Assembly (NCBI RefSeq): GCF_046630445.1
Contig: NC_092336.1
Span: 505,935,001 to 505,999,000 of the forward strand
DNA length: 64,000 nucleotides
Source: Rutidosis leptorrhynchoides
Taxonomy: Eukaryota; Streptophyta; Magnoliopsida; Asterales; Asteraceae
Reading direction: 5' to 3'
Numbering within the stretch: the first letter of the stretch is position 1; every line of letters begins with the position of its first letter. Both the position numbers and the translations under genes were made by a program. Of the stretch, positions 11,971 to 23,616 are shown piece by piece. Below the pieces are notes generated by a model that did no database searches, was not told the origin of the DNA, and worked only from the letters and a program-made list of their open reading frames with translations.

Positions 11971-12493
11971 GTGAGTTATAGTCCCATTTTTCTATTTTAA
12001 ATCTTTTGGGATGAGAATACATGCAATTTATTTATATTTTAGACACAAGTGGAAGTTGGTTTAAATTATTCATTGTGAGTTGAACAAAAATATTTCCTAG
12101 TCTGGTAACTGTAATAACTGGTTTCTACTGGTGAACGCGAATCCTACGGATAGATCTATCGGGTTTGACAACCCCATTTCGAGCTAGTCGCACTAGCAAT
12201 TTATAATCGGAATGTTTAGTACTTCGTAATTTGTTGTAGATACACTTGTTCGGTGTATATTATTTATTGTGTTTGGCAAGGGTAAATAAATGGTTAAGTG
12301 GTTACCAGGTGGCTCACGGTAAATGGAATAATGTTTTTATATGTTTTCTAGCATATAATTTTGTGGTCCAAAAAGGAGTTTTTATATTTTTAAACATAAA
12401 TTTTTATTGTTTAAATTAAATATTGTTTGCAATATTAAACCTATAATTCACTCAATATTTTTGTTGACAGTTACTCGCATGTTTTATTCTCAG
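11971..12493 (+). other. Candidate LTR leader intron (3' LTR)
   Basis: Same donor (AAG/GTGAGT) and acceptor (ATTCTCAG/G) as in the 5' LTR, 523 bp. Confidence 0.45.
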
Positions 12494-12804
12494 GTTCCTG
12501 ATTGATTGCTTCCGCTGCGCTTAGAGAGTCTGCATATTTATGATGGCAGCTTTTGTTAAACAATAACTTGCATTCTATTTTGATACATTTAATAGTGGAT
12601 GTTGTTGACTTTATTTTGGTCAACTTTTGGTTATGTAATAATGTATGGTTTTTCTAAACTTACACATTTTGGTAGATTTCCTTTATAGGAAATCATTTTT
12701 AAACAAAGAATGCAAGGTTATTTATTAAATTCATATAGCGTTATGATCAAGCTGTGGGACCAAGATAACGATGGTCGTCAAGTGTACTTTGACGGGTCAT
12801 TAAA

Positions 12805-12809
12805 ATGAA
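12805..12809. repeat. Target-site duplication ATGAA, right
   Basis: Matches 1423-1427 exactly. Confidence 0.85.
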
Positions 12810-13043
12810 GAATACCGAATGAATGATGACGATGAAGTGTTACGAAAACTATTATGGTGACGTTAATGAAGAAGATGATTATGATGATACGTATGATGAT
12901 GAAGATAATGATGTCGTGCATAATGATTATGTATATAATGATGATGAAGAGATTATATGGGTTTTGGTTTTGGAAGAAGAAAAGGAAAAAGATACAAAAC
13001 GGGTTAAATGGATTCGGTTAGCTAATTAAAACAGAAATACATG

Positions 13044-13133
13044 TTAGCCTGGATGGATATGGGTGTTTGCGTGGAACGAGAGGTCTCGGGTTCGAGCCTG
13101 AGTGAAGCCAGTTTTTTTTTTTTTTTTTTTTTT
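13044..13133 (+). mobile_element. tRNA-derived SINE-like unit with poly-T tail
   Basis: Has a box B-like GGTTCGAGCC in a potential T-arm (CTCGG stem, GTTCGAG loop, five pairs counting one G:U), a weaker box A-like start (TTAGCCTGGATGG) about 43 bp upstream, and a run of T (13112-13133). Plant Au-type SINEs end in poly-T. No target duplication could be defined. It could also be a tRNA-like fragment in the LTR. Confidence 0.4.
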
Positions 13134-13152
13134 GTAGCTCTTCCTATTAAGG

Positions 13153-13690
13153 TAGTTATTATTATTATTACTATTATTTTATTATTATTATTATTGTTAT
13201 TATTAGTATTGTTATTATTAATTATTGATATTATTACTGGTATTATGATTAGTATTATTATTATTATTATTATTATAATCACTAACATAAGTATTAATTA
13301 TCATTTATTATTATTATCATTACAATTATGATTATTATTATTATTATTGTAACTACAAACATTGTTATCATTAATAGTATTATTATTATGTAGTATTAAT
13401 ATAATTATTAGTAATAAGATTGTTATTATTATTATTATTTATTAAGTAGTATTATCAAAATTATTATTTTCATTATCATTATTATTAAACTTATCTTATT
13501 ATTAAAAACTACTATTATTATTAAAAGTATCACTCCTACTAAAATTATTATGTTGTTATCATTAAAACTATCATTTTCTTTATTGAAATTATCATTATTA
13601 AGAGTAACATTTTTTTATTGTTATTATTATTATTACTATTATTACTATCATTGTTATTATTATCCTTAACTTATTACTATTATAATTATT
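13153..13690. repeat. Imperfect ATT/TTA microsatellite
   Basis: More than 500 bp of interrupted ATT repeats following the poly-T, with no coding value. Hydrophobic open frames here are translations of the repeat. Confidence 0.9.
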
Positions 13691-14028
13691 ATTTTTACAA
13701 ACAAAAGATATCTATATAAATATATATATTTATTTCATATATCATAAGTATACTAATATTAGATTTTTAATATATTAACAAATATAATATTATTAATCTC
13801 ACATTTATTAAAGTATATATATCATATAAGTATTATAATAAATAATAAGGATTAATATAATAATATATAAAGATATTAAACTATATATATTATAAAATGT
13901 ATATAAACATAGTTGAGTAATATTACAATGTGTTAATATATATACTTGTTATAGGTTCGTGAATCCAATGCCAACCTTGCATTGTTCAGTTCTGTCGTAT
14001 GCATATTTTTACTACAAAATATCGTATT

Positions 14029-14528
14029 GTGAGTTTCATTTGCTCCCTTTTTAAATGCTTTTGCAATATATATTTTTGGGACTGAGAATACATGCGCTGT
14101 TTTTATAAATGTTTTACGAAATAGACACAAGTAATCAAAAATTACATTCTATGGCTGGATTATCGAAATCGAATATCACCCCTTTAGCTTGGTAACCTAA
14201 GAATTAGGGAGCAGACACCCTAATTGACGCGAATTCTAAAGGTAGATCTACGGGCACTAACTCCCCCCATACTGGAAAATGGAATGCTTTAGTACTTCGA
14301 GTTATTAATACAGATGGATTTCTGTTTTGGGGATATTCTATATGCATTTTGTTAATGTCGGTTACCAGGCGTTCACCATATGAATGATTTTATGCACTTG
14401 CGAGTGTGATGTTAATTATGAAAAATGAGAATCTTGTGGTCTATTAAAATGATGGAAATGAATGTTTATGTTAAACTAATGAACTCACTAACCTTTTGGT
14501 TGACACTTGAAAGCATGTTTATTCTCAG
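14029..14528 (+). other. Candidate LTR leader intron in LTR-X
   Basis: GTGAGTTTC donor and GTTTATTCTCAG/G acceptor, 500 bp apart, in the same relation to the LTR end as in the other families. It is preceded by an acceptor-like TTATAG/GTTCGTGAATC at 13954. Confidence 0.45.
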
Positions 14529-14829
14529 GTTTGAAAGAAATCTTCCGCTGTGCATTTGCTCATTTAGAGATATTACTTGGAGTCATTCATGACATATTTC
14601 AAAAGACATTGCATTCAAGTCGTTGAGTTCAACAAGATTACTATTAAGTCATTTATAGTTTGGATAAATTATGAAAGAGTATTCATGCCTGTCAACTTTC
14701 AATGTAATGAAAGTTTGTCTTTTAAAACGAATGCAATGTTTGTAAAATGTAACATATAGAGGTCAAATACCTCGCAATGTAATCATATGTTATTGTATTC
14801 TTTCTTATAGATTAGGACGGGTCTTTACA

Positions 14830-15690
14830 CAGCTGCTGTGTCGATGTCTTTTCGTGTGGCGACGTCGACGCCTTTATAAAATATTTGTACTATTTGAAAA
14901 GTATCTAAACCGTGTTGAGGACATCCTCTCAACATTTTTCCGAATCATGTCCACGCCTCATATAACGTTTCGTTTAGCTTTTGCGCGAACGTGGCAATTT
15001 CTCCTTGAAGTCTCATGGCTTTAGATGCCGGAAAGAATCTTTTAAGAAAATTTTCAACTAAGACATCCCATGTGTCAATCGCCCCTTCAGGTAACGATTC
15101 TAATCAATCTTTGGCTTCTCCCTTTAAAGTCCAGGAAAATAACATGAGATAGATCGGTTCATCCTCAATTTCTCTGATTTTAAATAAAGTACATATCCTA
15201 TTAAAGGTTCGAAGATGTTCGTTTAGATCTTCTTTTGGCGTACTACTAAATTGGCATTGATTAGTTACCATGTGTAGGATTTGTCCTTTGATTTCATAAT
15301 CTGACGCATTAATGTCTGGTTAATTAATGGCGTGACCTTGGCCTGTGCGTGTGGCTCTCATTTGGTCTTCCATACTTTGAGGTTCCGTTAATTCCATATT
15401 TGAATTTGTTGAATCCAAATCACTAGAAGATTCTGATTTAACAGTTTGTGGTTCAGGAGGAATGATTAGTGGTTCAGGATCTTGGAATTGTCTTGAATAT
15501 CCTCCGGGTTCTCAATTGCGAAGTCGGGTTCAAAAAATGGATTATCGGAAATTTGAATTGGAGTACTTGTTCAACTAGATGACGATTCTAAAAAAAAAAT
15601 CAACGGCGATAATATTGGCTAGATGTCTCGATCGGGTTATAGGTGGTGAACGTATGAAAGGTGGTGAACGTTTTGCTCGGTGCATTCACT
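14830..15690 (-). pseudogene. gag: Athila-type gag, 5' part, truncated by LTR-X
   Basis: Collinear on the minus strand with the gag of the Athila interior at about 31080-31980 (same order, roughly 85-90 percent similar by eye). It holds the acidic Ser/Pro-rich N-terminal region and the start of the capsid-like domain, with stops. The rest of this Athila copy lies left of the window behind LTR-X. Gag would form the particle; this remnant cannot. Confidence 0.75.
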
Positions 15691-16599
15691 GAATATCCTA
15701 TTAGTTATAAATATAAAAATTATTAAAGTTATCAAATTAATAGACTTTTCTGATTTTACCCACGTTTCGAATAGTCAATAGATGTAGCAGGTAGCCAGGA
15801 TCCTTTAAATCGGAAAATTCACAACTCGCCACTAACAAATCCAACTATTACTACGAACCAGAAAATTGGTGTCAATAAATTTAATCGCTTACAATAATTT
15901 TTTTCTGCGAAATCTAAAGTTTTAAAAATTCTATGTCCTATAAACTATCGCGTAGAAACGAAAAAGAAAAAGAACGCGTCGAAAAATAAGATGTCGAAAA
16001 GCAAAAGTTGAAAAATAAACGTCGAAAAATAATCTAAAACTTAGAAATGAAAGTAGCGGCTTAAAGCTTAGCGTCTGATAACCTAAAACTAAAAGTTGCG
16101 CCTAAAGGTATTAAAGCTTAAAAGGAATTATATATCCAAAACGACAATAACTTAATTAGGCACTAAAATCTAAAACTGCGTCGCAAAATTCTAAAGCGCC
16201 TAAATCTTAATCTAAAGAAAAAGCACTTAAGGGATTTTATGACAAAACTTAAAAATCTAGGAATATAAAATAACTACGGCAAAACTAAACTTAAAACTAA
16301 ATAGGAACGACAAATATAAAAATTACGAATTTAAACGAATAAAAAGATATAAAATATAAAAATAAAACTAAAGTTATAAAAATACAATTTTTTTATAAAA
16401 ATATTATTTTTATATTTATTTATATAAAAGTATTAATATAAATATGTAAATAATAATAATAAAACTTAAATTACAAATTTAATTAAAAACTAAAACTAAA
16501 TATTATTAAATATAAACCCTAATCTTAATTAATTAATAATAATTATTTATAAAAACCCTACCGTATTAATTAGTCCGAGGTTGTGGGTCTGTCCAGTCA

Positions 16600-16647
16600 A
16601 ACCATGCGGTCGCATGGACTTTGGCAAACTGGCTTATGCGGTCGCAC
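16600..16647. promoter_or_regulatory. Pair of GCGGTCGC near-palindromes, centres 32 bp apart
   Basis: Centres at 16609.5 and 16641.5. Each has flanking ATG/CAT-like arms, one C mismatched. Same 32-bp spacing as the promoter pairs in the LTRs, but here in an Athila leader and with no clear TATA box about 30 bp away. Confidence 0.45.
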
Positions 16648-16830
16648 GACCCAGTTTACCAGAAACAGATTGGGCTTCAAAAAGGCTTCGACCCAGTTTT
16701 TAATTTATTTATTTTTATTTGATTTTTAAATTTTCAAAATATTACAAAATAATTATAAAATTTAGAATAAACATATACTTTAAAATAAAATAAAAATACT
16801 TATTAATTATAAACAAAATCTTAAAAGTAT

Positions 16831-16833
<3 letters not shown>

Positions 16834-16897
<64 letters not shown>

Positions 16898-16904
16898 TAT
16901 ATAG

Positions 16905-16932
<28 letters not shown>
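16834..16932. repeat. TA dinucleotide repeat
   Basis: About 100 bp of mostly uninterrupted TA in the Athila leader. Confidence 0.95.
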
Positions 16933-16935
<3 letters not shown>

Positions 16936-17023
16936 ATTTTTTAACACTTATTATAAATACAAAATATTTTTACAAAATAAGAAATAATATATTTTTACAA
17001 AAATATAGCATTTTTTACCGAGG

Positions 17024-17041
17024 TCCCCGGCAGCGGCGCCA
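17024..17041 (-). other. Athila primer-binding site (Asp-tRNA type)
   Basis: On the minus strand TGGCGCCGCTGCCGGGGA lies six bases after the LTR end. From family knowledge this pairs with the 3' end of plant tRNA-Asp, with one mismatch, and is typical of Athila. It proves the element is on the minus strand with its 5' LTR to the right. Confidence 0.85.
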
Positions 17042-17278
17042 AAAACTTGATGTTACAGCGGAGTGTATATGAAATACTATTATTTTTATTACAAAATACG
17101 ACGAAATTTGATACAAGTTTTTATTTATTTACATAGATGGGATATACCTAAACTCTGCTACAACACTATAGGCAGTGTACCTAATCGTAGAGTAGTATAG
17201 TTTTTAGTAAGTCTGGTTCGTTCCACAGGGAGACGACTTATTTTACACTATATTTTTATAGAATTATATTTATACAAA

Positions 17279-17390
<112 letters not shown>

Positions 17391-18404
17391 AGTAATATAT
17401 AAAAGGGGGTTTATCGTTTAATGACCGGTTTGTCAATTTTAAAACTTAAGTCACAATTAAAACCTAATGCAAAATATTATATATAACTTAATTTAAAGTG
17501 TAAAATAAATAACGATATTTAAATGACGATATATAAAATTGCGATAAAATATAAAATAAAATAATTATGCTTATTTAAACTTCCGTAATCATGATATTTG
17601 AAATTTTGATTTTAATTTATTATCCTGGGTTAATTGTCCTTTATCCTGGATTTATTTGATACCTATCTGGTTTTTGCCCTTAATAGTCCATCGGTCATAA
17701 TTATAAAATGCTCGTCAAATTAACCTTATTTTCGAAGTCAAATATTCCAACTAATTAGGGATTTAAACTGTAACAAGGTTTTAATACTTTGTTAATAATT
17801 ACATCAGGTTATCGACTGCGTGTAATCCAAGGTTTTAATACTTTGTTAACAATTACACCAATTACCCTTGTATGTAATCCACCCCTGTTTTAATGAGTCC
17901 ATTGACTATTAATTCATCCCCGTCTCTGATCAAATGAACAATTATTAGTATTTATAAATATCCCGCTCACCGTACCCGATCTAGCGTATGTGGCCATTTA
18001 TAAATATGTCAAATTGTAAATCTCTATATTAATCAAATATAAAGTCCATTAATAACTCATAGTCCAATTTCCACAAGTGTCAGTCTTTTTTCCAAACCCC
18101 AATTATGGTCCAAAGTCAATACCCCGTCTTAATATATAGTCCAACATCACGATTACTTCGGCTCAAATAAGCATAATAATAACTTAAATACAAGACATTA
18201 ATTTAAAAAGGAAGAACATAGCTTACAATGATTATTAATCGCGTAGCGTTACACGGACAGAACTCCGACTTTAAAACTCGTAAAATAACCGTTACATTAC
18301 CTAACTAACTAATAAAAAACTAAACTATTATATATATTATATTATATATTATAGAGGGATAGATTGAATGATGAAGGTGTGTGGATTCGGCAGAAGGCTC
18401 GGCC

Positions 18405-18478
18405 TTTTATAGGCCAATTCTGATCATAGGCGGCTCCGCGATCGCGATGGAGTTGGGCATGGAAGCTCCGCGATCGCG
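18405..18478 (-). promoter_or_regulatory. Athila LTR promoter: TATA box with paired CGCGATCGCG palindromes
   Basis: On the minus strand: CGCGATCGCG (18469-18478), a second identical palindrome (18437-18446), then GGCCTATAAAAGGC with TATAAAA at 18411-18405. Centres are 32 bp apart and the nearer one is about 30 bp from the TATA box. The layout is typical of a core promoter with two upstream factor sites; function is inferred. Confidence 0.6.
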
Positions 18479-18531
18479 AGGGGTTGATTTCTAGCTCATC
18501 ACTTGATTAAAACGTGGGCTGCTGATATTTA

Positions 18532-18584
<53 letters not shown>

Positions 18585-18972
18585 AATTATATATATATAT
18601 TATATTATATTCTTGTGGATAGTTGACTTGTAATTTTAGCTCAGTTGAGTCGTACGTTGATAGATGGTTCATGTCTCGGTTCCGAATTTTCGAACGCCTT
18701 TTTGTATGCTTAGATATCTTGTACTTTGCATTCCACGGCTTGTACTCTTGTCATTTTTAGACGTTATTCATAAATAAATTAAACCACTTGGATTGTATCA
18801 TGTACATTTGAGCTTTTTGGTCATTTTCGTCTTCAAATCGTTAATTCTGTCTTTTGTCTTTGCACTTATTTATTTAAACGAATATTACTTGAAAATAGAA
18901 CAATTTCAACTGAAAACTTTACATATTGGAAGGATATTGCGCCTAAATATATGTTCGTTTGGAGCACTATCA

Positions 18973-19860
18973 AGGACTATCGATAAAATCTAGCCCGATC
19001 AGCTAGTGGTTGAAGGCCGGGCCAGGTCACCGGTCCTCTTATTGTGATATGTGATTAGTGACCATTTCCTCAAGTTGTGTTTGATGCTTACAGTGATATT
19101 CGTTTAGATATTCTACTCACTTAGCTTCGTGCTAACTCCTCCATATTTTCACTACTGCAGGTTAGGTGTTACATGCTAGTGAGATGGCAAGGTTTTGAAG
19201 TCATGTTTGACACTGTCATTTACTCTGATGTTTGTATAAAGTATTTTATAAATGGTGAGTAATTAAGTAACCTAGTGGTTTTGTGTAACCTTATATTATG
19301 TGTGTTTAATATATGAAATGTTTAATATACGATTATCTTCCGTTGTGCAATTTATATAAAAAAGATACGGTATTATAAGTTTGTATCAGAGCGTAGATTT
19401 GTCAACTGTCAAACATACAAGTGAGGGAAATGATAAGTGAATGTAGGTGATATGTGATTAGATAATTGTGGTTAGTGATGGGTACTAACGAATTATCAAC
19501 TAATATTTTGTGAGTGATGTGATTAGACATGTGTGGCTGACGAAACTAGCAACGAAGATGCCCCCTTAACCCAGACCGAGAATTTTTAGAGTGCCTTCAG
19601 AGGAGCATGATGTGGAAAATGAACAATTCAGGTATGTTCTTCAGTTATAAAGTCAATTGCAGGAATCGAGGGACGCGGTGCGGGAATTAGAGTAACAACA
19701 AGCCCAATTTGTTAAGAAGAATATCATTTATGGGACTGATGATCAACAAGCACCTCTGGGGTTTATAGTACCACAATATGAATTAGAAATAAAAAAAAAT
19801 GGTGAGGATTATAAAAAAAGGTTAATAGCTGGAAAAAACAGTAGCTACGGATAAAATCCC
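18973..19860 (+). mobile_element. Truncated plus-strand LTR element: LTR end, primer site, gag start
   Basis: A primer-like site (GTATCAGAGC, about 19384-19393) follows what looks like an LTR 3' end (about 18973-19377). From about 19600 a frame reads EHDVENEQFRYVLQL, stop, SQLQESRDAVRELE, stop, QQAQFVKKN and on to about 19850, with only those two stops, both one C-to-T change from CAA. It resembles a coiled gag N-terminus. The frame crosses 19657 without a break, so block A is in its original left context. The rest of the element is missing. Confidence 0.55.
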
Positions 19861-20043
19861 TGGCCACTCATTTAGCAAACTGTGCCCCTAATCACTCCTC
19901 GAATGTTGCTCCCGTGTTATAAATATGCTATTATTTATTTATGCCGAAAAAATTGATTTTTCCTAAAAACAAATAAATAACTAGGTATGGTTATGAACAG
20001 TAACTCCTTAACCTGAAAAGCCCATCTGAATTTGGGGCAAGTC

Positions 20044-20127
<84 letters not shown>
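20044..20127. repeat. TA dinucleotide repeat
   Basis: Uninterrupted TA, about 84 bp; the block B counterpart at 33280-33371 is longer. Confidence 0.95.
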
Positions 20128-20128
<1 letters not shown>

Positions 20129-20154
20129 TTAATTAATCTAAAAACTAAAAAGTA

Positions 20155-20401
20155 CTCCATCCATTCCATATTAATAGTTCACTATTTCATTTTGGGATGT
20201 CCGAAATTAATAGTACACTTCTATAAATAGAAAAAAATAAGAAGCTTAAGTTCTATTATGTCCTTAATGTATATAGATATGATTAAAGGGGAATGAAAAT
20301 GTAAGGATAAAACTGAAAAGTAACAAAATACAGTACTTTTATGACATTTCCTTAAATTGTGTGTTTTTTGTATGTGAACTATTAATATGGGACGGAAGGA
20401 G
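20155..20401. mobile_element. Stowaway-like Tc1/mariner MITE
   Basis: Terminal inverted repeats CTCCATCCATTCCATATTAA and its counterpart TTAATATGGGACGGAAGGAG, flanked by TA on both sides (20153-20154, 20402-20403). 247 bp with no coding. Ends and TA target match Stowaway MITEs, moved by mariner-like transposase. Confidence 0.85.
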
Positions 20402-20424
20402 TAGTTTATAGAGAGAGTTTACAC

Positions 20425-20775
20425 TGATCGTCCTATATCGATTTGGTAGTGCACAGGCAATCCTATGATTTTCATGAAATTGCACCTATCATCTTTATCT
20501 TATAAAAATCACACTGAAAGTCTTTGACATACATAAAAGTGTACATTGATTGTGCTAACTTACTTAAAATGTGCAATAATATGATTATATGAGAGATGAT
20601 CAACGCGCATTTTACGTAAGTCAAGGACCATCAACATACACTTTTATGTAAGTTAAGCACTATGAATTTAATTTTTTAAGATAAAAGATAAATAGTATAA
20701 TTTCATGACAATCACATAGATTATTGATGTAATTTTCTAAAAATAAAGACAATTGCCATAGTTACATGCAAACCA
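20425..20775. repeat. Fold-back (long inverted-repeat) element
   Basis: Two imperfect arms of about 150 bp face each other: for example ATGATTTTCATGAAATT in the left arm pairs with AATTTCATGACAATCACAT in the right, and CATAAAAGTGTACATTG with CAACATACACTTTTATG. No TIR class assigned. Same in block B at 33672-34020. Confidence 0.65.
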
Positions 20776-20924
20776 CACAGTTATAATTTACAAAAAAAAA
20801 ATAGTGTTGAATGTGGAATAAATTATGATTCATAAATATATTCTAATTTTTTGAGGATGTATAATATTAACGATGATATATAGTAACTATATTATGATTC
20901 ATGTTAATGTTAATGATTGATAGC

Positions 20925-22803
20925 TGATGTGCGTAGAGGTGTATACAAAATAGTTATATTTTTACAAGGAAATACTATTAAATACGATACAATTTTACAC
21001 AAGATATTTATTTATTTATAGAATGGATATACCTAAACCTTGCTACAACACTTATAGGCAGTGTACCTAATCGTACAGTACTGTAGTTTTTAGTAAGTCC
21101 GGTTCGTCCACAGGGAACTCGCCAAGTTTAACGCTATATTTTTAAAAACTATATTTGTAAATAAATATATAAGTAGTATTATTATTATAAAAGGGGGTTT
21201 TTTACCGTTTAATGACCGGTTTGTCGATTTTAAAACTTTAGTCACAGTTAAAACCTAATGTAAAAAAAATTAAAAATAAATATAACTTAATTTAAAGCGT
21301 AAAGTAAATAACGATAATGAAATTGCGATAAATAAAAGTGCGATAAAATAAAATTGCGATAATTAAAAGTGCAATTAAATAAAATGACAGTAAATAAAAT
21401 GCGATAATTAAAAGTGCAATTAAATATGAAATAAATGAATTATGCTTATTTAAACTTCCGTAATCATGATGTTTGACGTGTTGATTTTAGTTTATTCCCA
21501 TGGGTTAATTGTCCTTTGTCCTGGATTATTCAATATGTCCGTCTGGTTTTTGTCCATAACAGTCCATCAGTCATAAATATAAAGTGCGAGTGTCCTCGTC
21601 AAATTATCCTTATATCCGAAATCAAATATTCCAACTAATTGGGGACTTAAACTATAATTACACCAAGTGTCCTTGTATATAATTCACCTCTGTTTTAATA
21701 AGTCCATAGACTATTAATCCATTCCCGTGTCCGGTTAAATAAACGATTATTAGTACTTATAAATATCCCGCCCATCGTATCCGATCGAGTGTATATGGTT
21801 ATTTATAGGTGCGTCCAATTGTAAATCTTTATATTAAATTAACAAATTATCATTTAATTAAACAAATATAAAGCCCATTAATAGCCCATAGTCTAATTTT
21901 CACAAGTGTCGTTCTTTTGTCCAAACCCCAATTATGGTACAAAGCCCAATTACCCAATTTTAATATTTAGCCCAACATCACGATTACTTCGGCTTAAATT
22001 AGCATAATAATAACTTTGCTACTAGACATTAATTTAAAAAGGTTGAACATAACTTACAATGATTAAAAACAGCGTAGCGTTACACGGACAGAATTTCGAC
22101 TTACACCCTTACAACATTCGCTAACATACCCTTATTATTAGAATTTAAAATTAAAATTAAAATTATAATATAAATATATATATATACGTTGAGATAGAGA
22201 GAATGAATTAGAAAAGGTGTCCGAATTCAGCAAAATGCGTTGCCTTTTATAGGCCCCATCTGGATACTGTGCACTCCGCGAGTGCGGTTTTTCTTGCCTT
22301 CGAAGCTCCGCGAGTGCGGAGCTGTGGATTCCAGCTCACACTTTGGATCCTAGCTTTGCCGACGGTTTTTAAAATATAAATATAATATATATATATATAT
22401 ATATATAATTTTAAGAATTATTTATATATTATATTATATTTATTTGCATAGTTGACTTGTAATTTTCTGCCCGTTGCGTCGTGCGTTGAAAGTTGAGTTA
22501 GGTCCCGGTTCCGGATTTTCGAACGTCCTTGTGTACTATTTAATATCTTGTACTTTGCATTTTGCGTCTTGTACTCTTGCAATTTTGAGACGTTTCTCAT
22601 CAATAATTTGAACCACTTTGATTGTACTTTGTACTTTTTAGCTTTTTGGTCTTTTGCGTCTTCAAATCGTCGAAACTGTCTTTTGTCTTCACCTTTTATT
22701 ATTTAAACGAATATTACTTGTAAATAGAACAATTGCAACTAAAAGCTTGTCTTTCTTGAGGGATAATGCTATGAAATATATGTTCATTTTTAGCATATTA
22801 TCA
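20925..22803 (-). mobile_element. Athila solo LTR A with ATAGC target duplication
   Basis: One 1.88 kb Athila LTR, minus orientation, flanked by ATAGC at 20920-20924 and 22804-22808 with no primer site or polypurine tract. It is therefore a solo LTR left by recombination. It holds the promoter module at 22245-22319. The same solo LTR with the same duplication occurs in block B, so it predates the block duplication. Confidence 0.9.
22245..22319 (-). promoter_or_regulatory. Solo LTR A promoter: TATA with paired CCGCGAGTGCGG motifs
   Basis: Minus strand: two CCGCGAGTGCGG-type motifs (22308-22319 and 22276-22287, centres 32 bp apart), then GGCCTATAAAAGGC with TATAAAA at 22251-22245. Same geometry as 18405-18478, though the palindrome itself has changed in both copies alike. 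Confidence 0.55.
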
Positions 22804-22808
22804 ATAGC

Positions 22809-23281
22809 TTATGGTATGATATACTCCGTGGTACATTATCATAAATTTCAATTAATTGAATTCTTTGTGTCATACATTCGTAGTAATTGAATTCTTTGTG
22901 CCATACAATCGTAGTAAGAACAATGAAGAACGAAGTTATTTTGATTTAAATATAGAACAAATTTTATTGAAATTTAACCTTTTTATTAATTTTTCATAAA
23001 AAGCACTCGTAACATAATTTTATTTAAATTATTCAAAAGATTGTTTTGTGAAATATTAATAAAAAGAGGAATGTCGTTACTTTAAGTTAGAACTCTGTCA
23101 AAAAAATAACGATATTACATTTTTTGATTCACATTTGATAAGATTAACGATACAACACTATTTAATTAATTACTCAAATCGAATAAGTTGGTAAATTATA
23201 TGAAAGTATGGAACTTACCTTTGTATTTTCGATTAACGGAGCGGATAGAACCAATCCTAAAACCGCCACAATAATCACAAA
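22809..23281. other. Unassigned AT-rich spacer in block A
   Basis: No gene recognised. It contains a direct repeat of AATTGAATTCTTTGTG plus CATACA and TCGTAGTAA (22855-22915). A 78-codon open frame at 22654-22890 spans the LTR edge and is not convincing. Confidence 0.6.
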
Positions 23282-23600
23282 CACTACAGGAAATATCACC
23301 TCTAGTGGCGCTAAAATAGCGCCACTTTTGGGTATGAAAGCGCCGCAAAAGAGTTGACGGGGTTTTTCTCGATCACTTTATTTATTTAAATCTAAAATAA
23401 AATCAGTAAATCAAATGTGGCGCTTATTGGGCCACAAAAAGCGCCACAATAGACAATGTTTGACCAAAACTAAGCGAGCGTTGAAAATTTTGTCGTTTAG
23501 CAACCCTTTAGCGGCGCATATGGAGCACCACAAAAAGTATGCACCAAACCATTAAACATTACAATGACGGTATTTAAACGGTCATATAACATTACATGAA
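23282..23600 (+). mobile_element. CACTA (En/Spm) terminus with subterminal GCGCCAC repeats
   Basis: Starts CACTACAGGAAAT, the typical CACTA terminal sequence. It is followed by AGTGGCGCTA AAA TAGCGCCACT (23304-23326), a near-perfect hairpin, and further GCGCCAC/GTGGCGC motifs to about 23550. Only one end is present; the LINE 3' end begins near 23600. Right limit approximate. Confidence 0.6.
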
Positions 23601-23616
23601 ATTAAACAAAACCGAA

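Larger units (their letters stand above)
1428..12804 (+). mobile_element. Tekay/Del-like Ty3/gypsy LTR retrotransposon, structurally complete, gag-less
   Basis: Two near-identical LTRs of about 3.26 kb flank a 4.86 kb interior with a Met-tRNA-type primer site, RT, RNase H, integrase, a chromodomain-like tail and a polypurine tract, in Ty3/gypsy order. The 5-bp ATGAA duplication confirms one insertion event, into LTR-X. By eye the LTRs differ by about 2 percent, so the insertion is fairly recent. Gag and protease are not recognisable and pol carries stops and frameshifts, so it was probably moved by proteins of another copy. The Tekay assignment rests on the C-terminal integrase and chromodomain-like sequence and on family knowledge. 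Confidence 0.9.
9553..12804 (+). repeat. 3' LTR of the Tekay-like element
   Basis: Collinear with 1428-4691, with scattered, mostly C/T and G/A differences and a few short indels. It repeats the telo-box (10270), the W-box cluster (11524-11597), the tandem repeats and the candidate intron. Confidence 0.9.
12805..14829 (+). mobile_element. LTR-X, right portion
   Basis: Resumes after the ATGAA duplication and ends GACGGGTCTTTACA at 14829, like the GACGGGTCATCACA end of the LTR at 62252. Contents: GATGAT-rich sequence, a SINE-like unit (13044-13133), an ATT microsatellite (13153-13690), the GTTCGTGAATC site (13955) and a candidate intron (14029-14528). What follows is Athila gag rather than a primer site, so this is a 3' or solo LTR inserted in Athila. 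The expected right target duplication would be CAGCT (14830-14834); its partner is outside the window. Confidence 0.7.
15691..17047 (-). other. Athila leader (5' untranslated) region
   Basis: Non-coding AT-rich leader between gag and the primer site. It contains many CGAAAAATAA-like and TAAAACT segments, two GCGGTCGC palindromes (16600-16647) and a TA repeat (16834-16932). Its gag-proximal half matches 31957-32500 in the second Athila interior. Confidence 0.65.

Noticed and set aside
13044-13133. Functional tRNA gene
   Set aside because: Only the T-arm is convincing; no acceptor stem or proper anticodon arm can be formed.
22654-22890. 78-codon frame present in both blocks
   Set aside because: It spans the solo LTR edge; similarity in both blocks comes from the duplication.
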